DNA from: an uncultured Alistipes sp. | Lineage (GTDB): Bacteria; Bacteroidota; Bacteroidia; Bacteroidales; Rikenellaceae | Assembly (NCBI GenBank): GCA_904502005.1 | Contig: CAJGDC010000062.1 | Location: 1 to 8,385, forward strand | Direction: 5' to 3' | Length of the DNA: 8,385 nt | In this document: one piece after another, positions 6,421 to 8,385 of the stretch | How positions within the stretch are numbered: position 1 is the first letter of the stretch | Layout: each line of letters starts with the position of its first letter | Made by a program: the position numbers and the translations under genes | Notes under the pieces: model-generated | The model's database searches: none | Seen by the model: the letters and a program-made list of their open reading frames with translations, nothing else | What the model was told of the DNA's origin: nothing

Positions 6421-7629
6421 CTACTCTGCAAATCTATCTGTCACAGCCGCACAAGCCGCATCGCCAGTAATATTTAGCACGGTGCGAATCATATCAAAGA
6501 TTCTATCAAGCGCATATAGTAGTGGCAAGCCCTCAATAGGAATACCTGCGCTAACAAGCACAGCTACCACCATCAGTGTCGGACCCGGAACGCCCGCCTG
6601 ACCTATTGAGCCGAGCGATGCAGTGACGGTAATTGCCACATACTGAGCCACTCCTAGCTCTATACCATAAAACTGAGCAAAGAATAGCGCAACAAGTGTA
6701 TAGTAGATTGCATTACCTGTCATATTTATCGTAGCGCCAAGTGGAACAACAAAGCCAGAGGTCTGCTTACCGATTCCCAAGCTATCGCACGCCGCCATAG
6801 TCACAGGCAGTGTCGCCATAGATGATGCTGTCGAGAAGGCTATAATCTGTGGGCGTAACATTGCCTTAAAGAACTCCACAACCCCAACCCTTGACAATAG
6901 CGCAATAGTAATCGGATAGACAGCCAACCCCATCACAAGCACCGCCAGCAAATCCACCCACAGCAGATTGGCCACCTTAAGCAGAACATCGAAGCCAAAT
7001 GTACCCGTCGCCTCTGCCATAAGTCCAAAGACACCGATTGGTGCCACAAGCATCACCTTACCGATGCACCAGATTAACGCCTCAAGAATATAGTTGAGTC
7101 CAGAGATTATTTTATTACGCTTTTCGCCACTCAGCGCAGCGATACCAAAGCCCAAGAATAGCCCAAAGACAATTATTTGCAGTATATTACCATCGGCAAG
7201 CGACTGAATTGGATTGGCTGGAATCATACCTATAACAGTATCCCAAAATCCTGGCGTAGAGGCTGCCTGCTCTGCTGATGTAGCGGCTGAATTTATCAGT
7301 CCAACACTCTCTGCGCTAAGTCCCGCCCCCGGCTTGAAAATAAGCCCTGCAGCTATGGCGATAACAATAGATATTACTGTGGTCAGCATTATGTAGCCGA
7401 TACTCACCACACCAATCTTACCTGCCGAGCGACTACCACCAAGTGTCGCTGCGCCTGAGATAATCGACACCGCCACCAGTGGGATGACAAGCATCTTTAT
7501 AAGCTGAATAAATAGTGTCCCAAGTGGTGCAAATACCCCTGCACCTTCACCCATAGTGACACCCACAATAATACCTGCGACCATCGCCACAAGTATCCAA
7601 AATCCCAAATTATTTACAACTCTTTTCAT
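6421..7629 (-). CDS. Dicarboxylate/amino acid:cation symporter (DAACS, SLC1 family)
   Basis: This 402-residue inner-membrane secondary transporter of the GltP/GltPh/DctA family has about eight membrane helices plus two re-entrant hairpins. Hairpin 1 holds STASSMATLP (266-275), helix 7 GATINMTGN (298-306), hairpin 2 GSIGQAGVPG (340-349) and helix 8 DRIFDMIRTVLNITGD (375-390). Asp375, Asp379, Arg382, Thr383, Asn386 and Asp390 align with GltPh Asp390, Asp394, Arg397, Thr398, Asn401 and Asp405, so binding of an acidic substrate such as glutamate, aspartate or a dicarboxylate is plausible. The usual NMDGT motif is changed to NMTGN, which removes a sodium-site aspartate. The start is nine bases after the upstream stop. 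The exact substrate cannot be read from sequence. Confidence 0.92.
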   Translation of the reverse strand: MKRVVNNLGFWILVAMVAGIIVGVTMGEGAGVFAPLGTLFIQLIKMLVIPLVAVSIISGAATLGGSRSAGKIGVVSIGYIMLTTVISIVIAIAAGLIFKPGAGLSAESVGLINSAATSAEQAASTPGFWDTVIGMIPANPIQSLADGNILQIIVFGLFLGFGIAALSGEKRNKIISGLNYILEALIWCIGKVMLVAPIGVFGLMAEATGTFGFDVLLKVANLLWVDLLAVLVMGLAVYPITIALLSRVGVVEFFKAMLRPQIIAFSTASSMATLPVTMAACDSLGIGKQTSGFVVPLGATINMTGNAIYYTLVALFFAQFYGIELGVAQYVAITVTASLGSIGQAGVPGPTLMVVAVLVSAGIPIEGLPLLYALDRIFDMIRTVLNITGDAACAAVTDRFAE

Positions 7630-7638
7630 ATTCTACTA

Positions 7639-8385
7639 TTAAAACCAACTCACCGCACGAACTGTATAATTAGCAAATTTGTTTCCTGAAATGTATATCA
7701 CGCCCTTTTCTTTGTGGTAGGCGTATGCTTTGAAATAAGCACCATCCTTTTTAGGGTATTCGGTTGAAGACCAATACTCTTCATCCTTATAGAGCCTCTC
7801 TCCGCCGTACGCTACAAGTGTTTTATTCACAGCTTCATAGGCAGCAAAAAGGCTCTGCAATTCACCTATTGCCGGGAGATACCAACCCTCGCCCAAATCA
7901 ACGCACCACGCAAAGGCTGGATAGTTTTTTCGCCAATCTTTTCTGCGAGAGACTTTTACTAAATTATCTAAGCCATCTGTTTCGTGCTTTGCCTTTATTA
8001 AAATTTTGTCTTCATAACTCCAATCCAAACCATTTGACGATTGTGTCATACTTACAATCTTGCCGTGATAGCCGTCTGAATCAACCTCAAAGACCACACC
8101 CTCCTTTACGCCATCGTTGTAGTAGTCGCCTACCTTATATGGAGCAGATGTTCTACTCTTTGTGATACTATTTTTCTCAAAAGCATATACAGCACGCACA
8201 GCCCTCTCATCAGTACCCTTTCCTGCTAACGAGTTATCAAAACCATACTTAAAACTGAGGTTATATGCGCTGTAGGCATTATATTCTGAGGAGGAGAGAA
8301 TATATGCATCCTCTTTATTTTTTGAGCCCAATGTAGCCATCCCATTTCGGCTCAACACCAGATTTATCTGCTTCTTATTCTCATA
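7639..8385 (-). CDS. Two-module DUF1566/Lcl-like surface protein, C-terminal part (5' partial)
   Basis: The reading frame has no stop up to the window edge, so the gene continues beyond 8385. The GTG at 8356-8358 is internal. Of 248 visible residues, about 1-69 are the end of one module, finishing SSSEY...ERAVRAVYAF. A joining strand segment YKVGDYYNDGVKEGVVFEV (about 83-101) follows. A full second module runs to the end with WCVDLGEGWYLPAIGEL (about 160-176), EYWSSTEY and TVRAVSWF at the C-terminus. The two module ends align over about 60 residues. Related proteins are numerous in Bacteroidota and usually exported, but no signal peptide lies in the window. Base composition is visibly more AT-rich than in the neighbours. 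Function is unknown. It may be co-transcribed with the symporter, nine bases downstream. Confidence 0.7.
   Translation of the reverse strand, partial: YENKKQINLVLSRNGMATLGSKNKEDAYILSSSEYNAYSAYNLSFKYGFDNSLAGKGTDERAVRAVYAFEKNSITKSRTSAPYKVGDYYNDGVKEGVVFEVDSDGYHGKIVSMTQSSNGLDWSYEDKILIKAKHETDGLDNLVKVSRRKDWRKNYPAFAWCVDLGEGWYLPAIGELQSLFAAYEAVNKTLVAYGGERLYKDEEYWSSTEYPKKDGAYFKAYAYHKEKGVIYISGNKFANYTVRAVSWF

Noticed and set aside
7764..8165. Plus-strand open frame of 133 codons opposite the two-module protein
   Set aside because: The composition is that of an antisense shadow, and the minus-strand frame carries recognisable repeated motifs.
8356..8358. GTG as the true start of the two-module protein
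   Set aside because: The frame stays open upstream to the window edge, and the sequence before it (INL) continues the module alignment, so the GTG is an internal valine codon.

Overview
The window looks like chromosomal DNA from a member of the Bacteroidota, probably a gut-type Bacteroidales. Three things suggest this: two promoters of the Bacteroidota sigma type (TTTG, a spacer of about 20 nt, then TAnnTTTG), a DUF2807 secreted protein, and a two-module WYLP/SSTE/VRAV surface-type protein of a kind expanded in this phylum. Genus-level assignment is a guess, and a Rikenellaceae or Alistipes-like source is possible. No mobile genes, CRISPR array, rRNA or tRNA genes are visible.

Layout. Positions 1-102 carry the last codons of a plus-strand gene, probably an ABC-F ATPase. 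All other genes are on the minus strand and converge on it. The 187 bp between the convergent genes is almost entirely inverted repeats. It holds a long imperfect hairpin (106-159), a composite element of two oppositely oriented heptamer arrays enclosing two perfect three-base-loop hairpins (163-282), and a bidirectional terminator (283-311) that contains the stop codon of tsaB.

In the direction of minus-strand transcription, the window starts with the C-terminal part of a two-module protein (8385-7639). A SLC1-type dicarboxylate/amino acid:cation symporter (7629-6421) and a DUF1893 protein (6420-6004) follow almost without gaps. A promoter-like sequence then precedes a secreted DUF2807 protein (5927-5184), which is followed after one base by a 969-residue AddB-like PD-(D/E)XK nuclease with an Fe-S cysteine signature (5182-2273). 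A near-perfect Bacteroidota promoter (2266-2235) then drives a compact rlmB-smpB-tsaB operon (2218-290).

Functionally, the last three genes form a translation-maintenance set: 23S rRNA 2'-O-methylation, trans-translation ribosome rescue and tRNA t6A synthesis. The upstream genes are less coherent: nutrient uptake, a protein of unknown function, an envelope protein and DNA end processing. They seem to be joined by spacing rather than by a shared pathway. No clear new multi-gene system is visible. The least explained items are the composite palindromic element between the convergent genes, the altered sodium-site motif of the symporter, and the DUF1893 protein attached to it.
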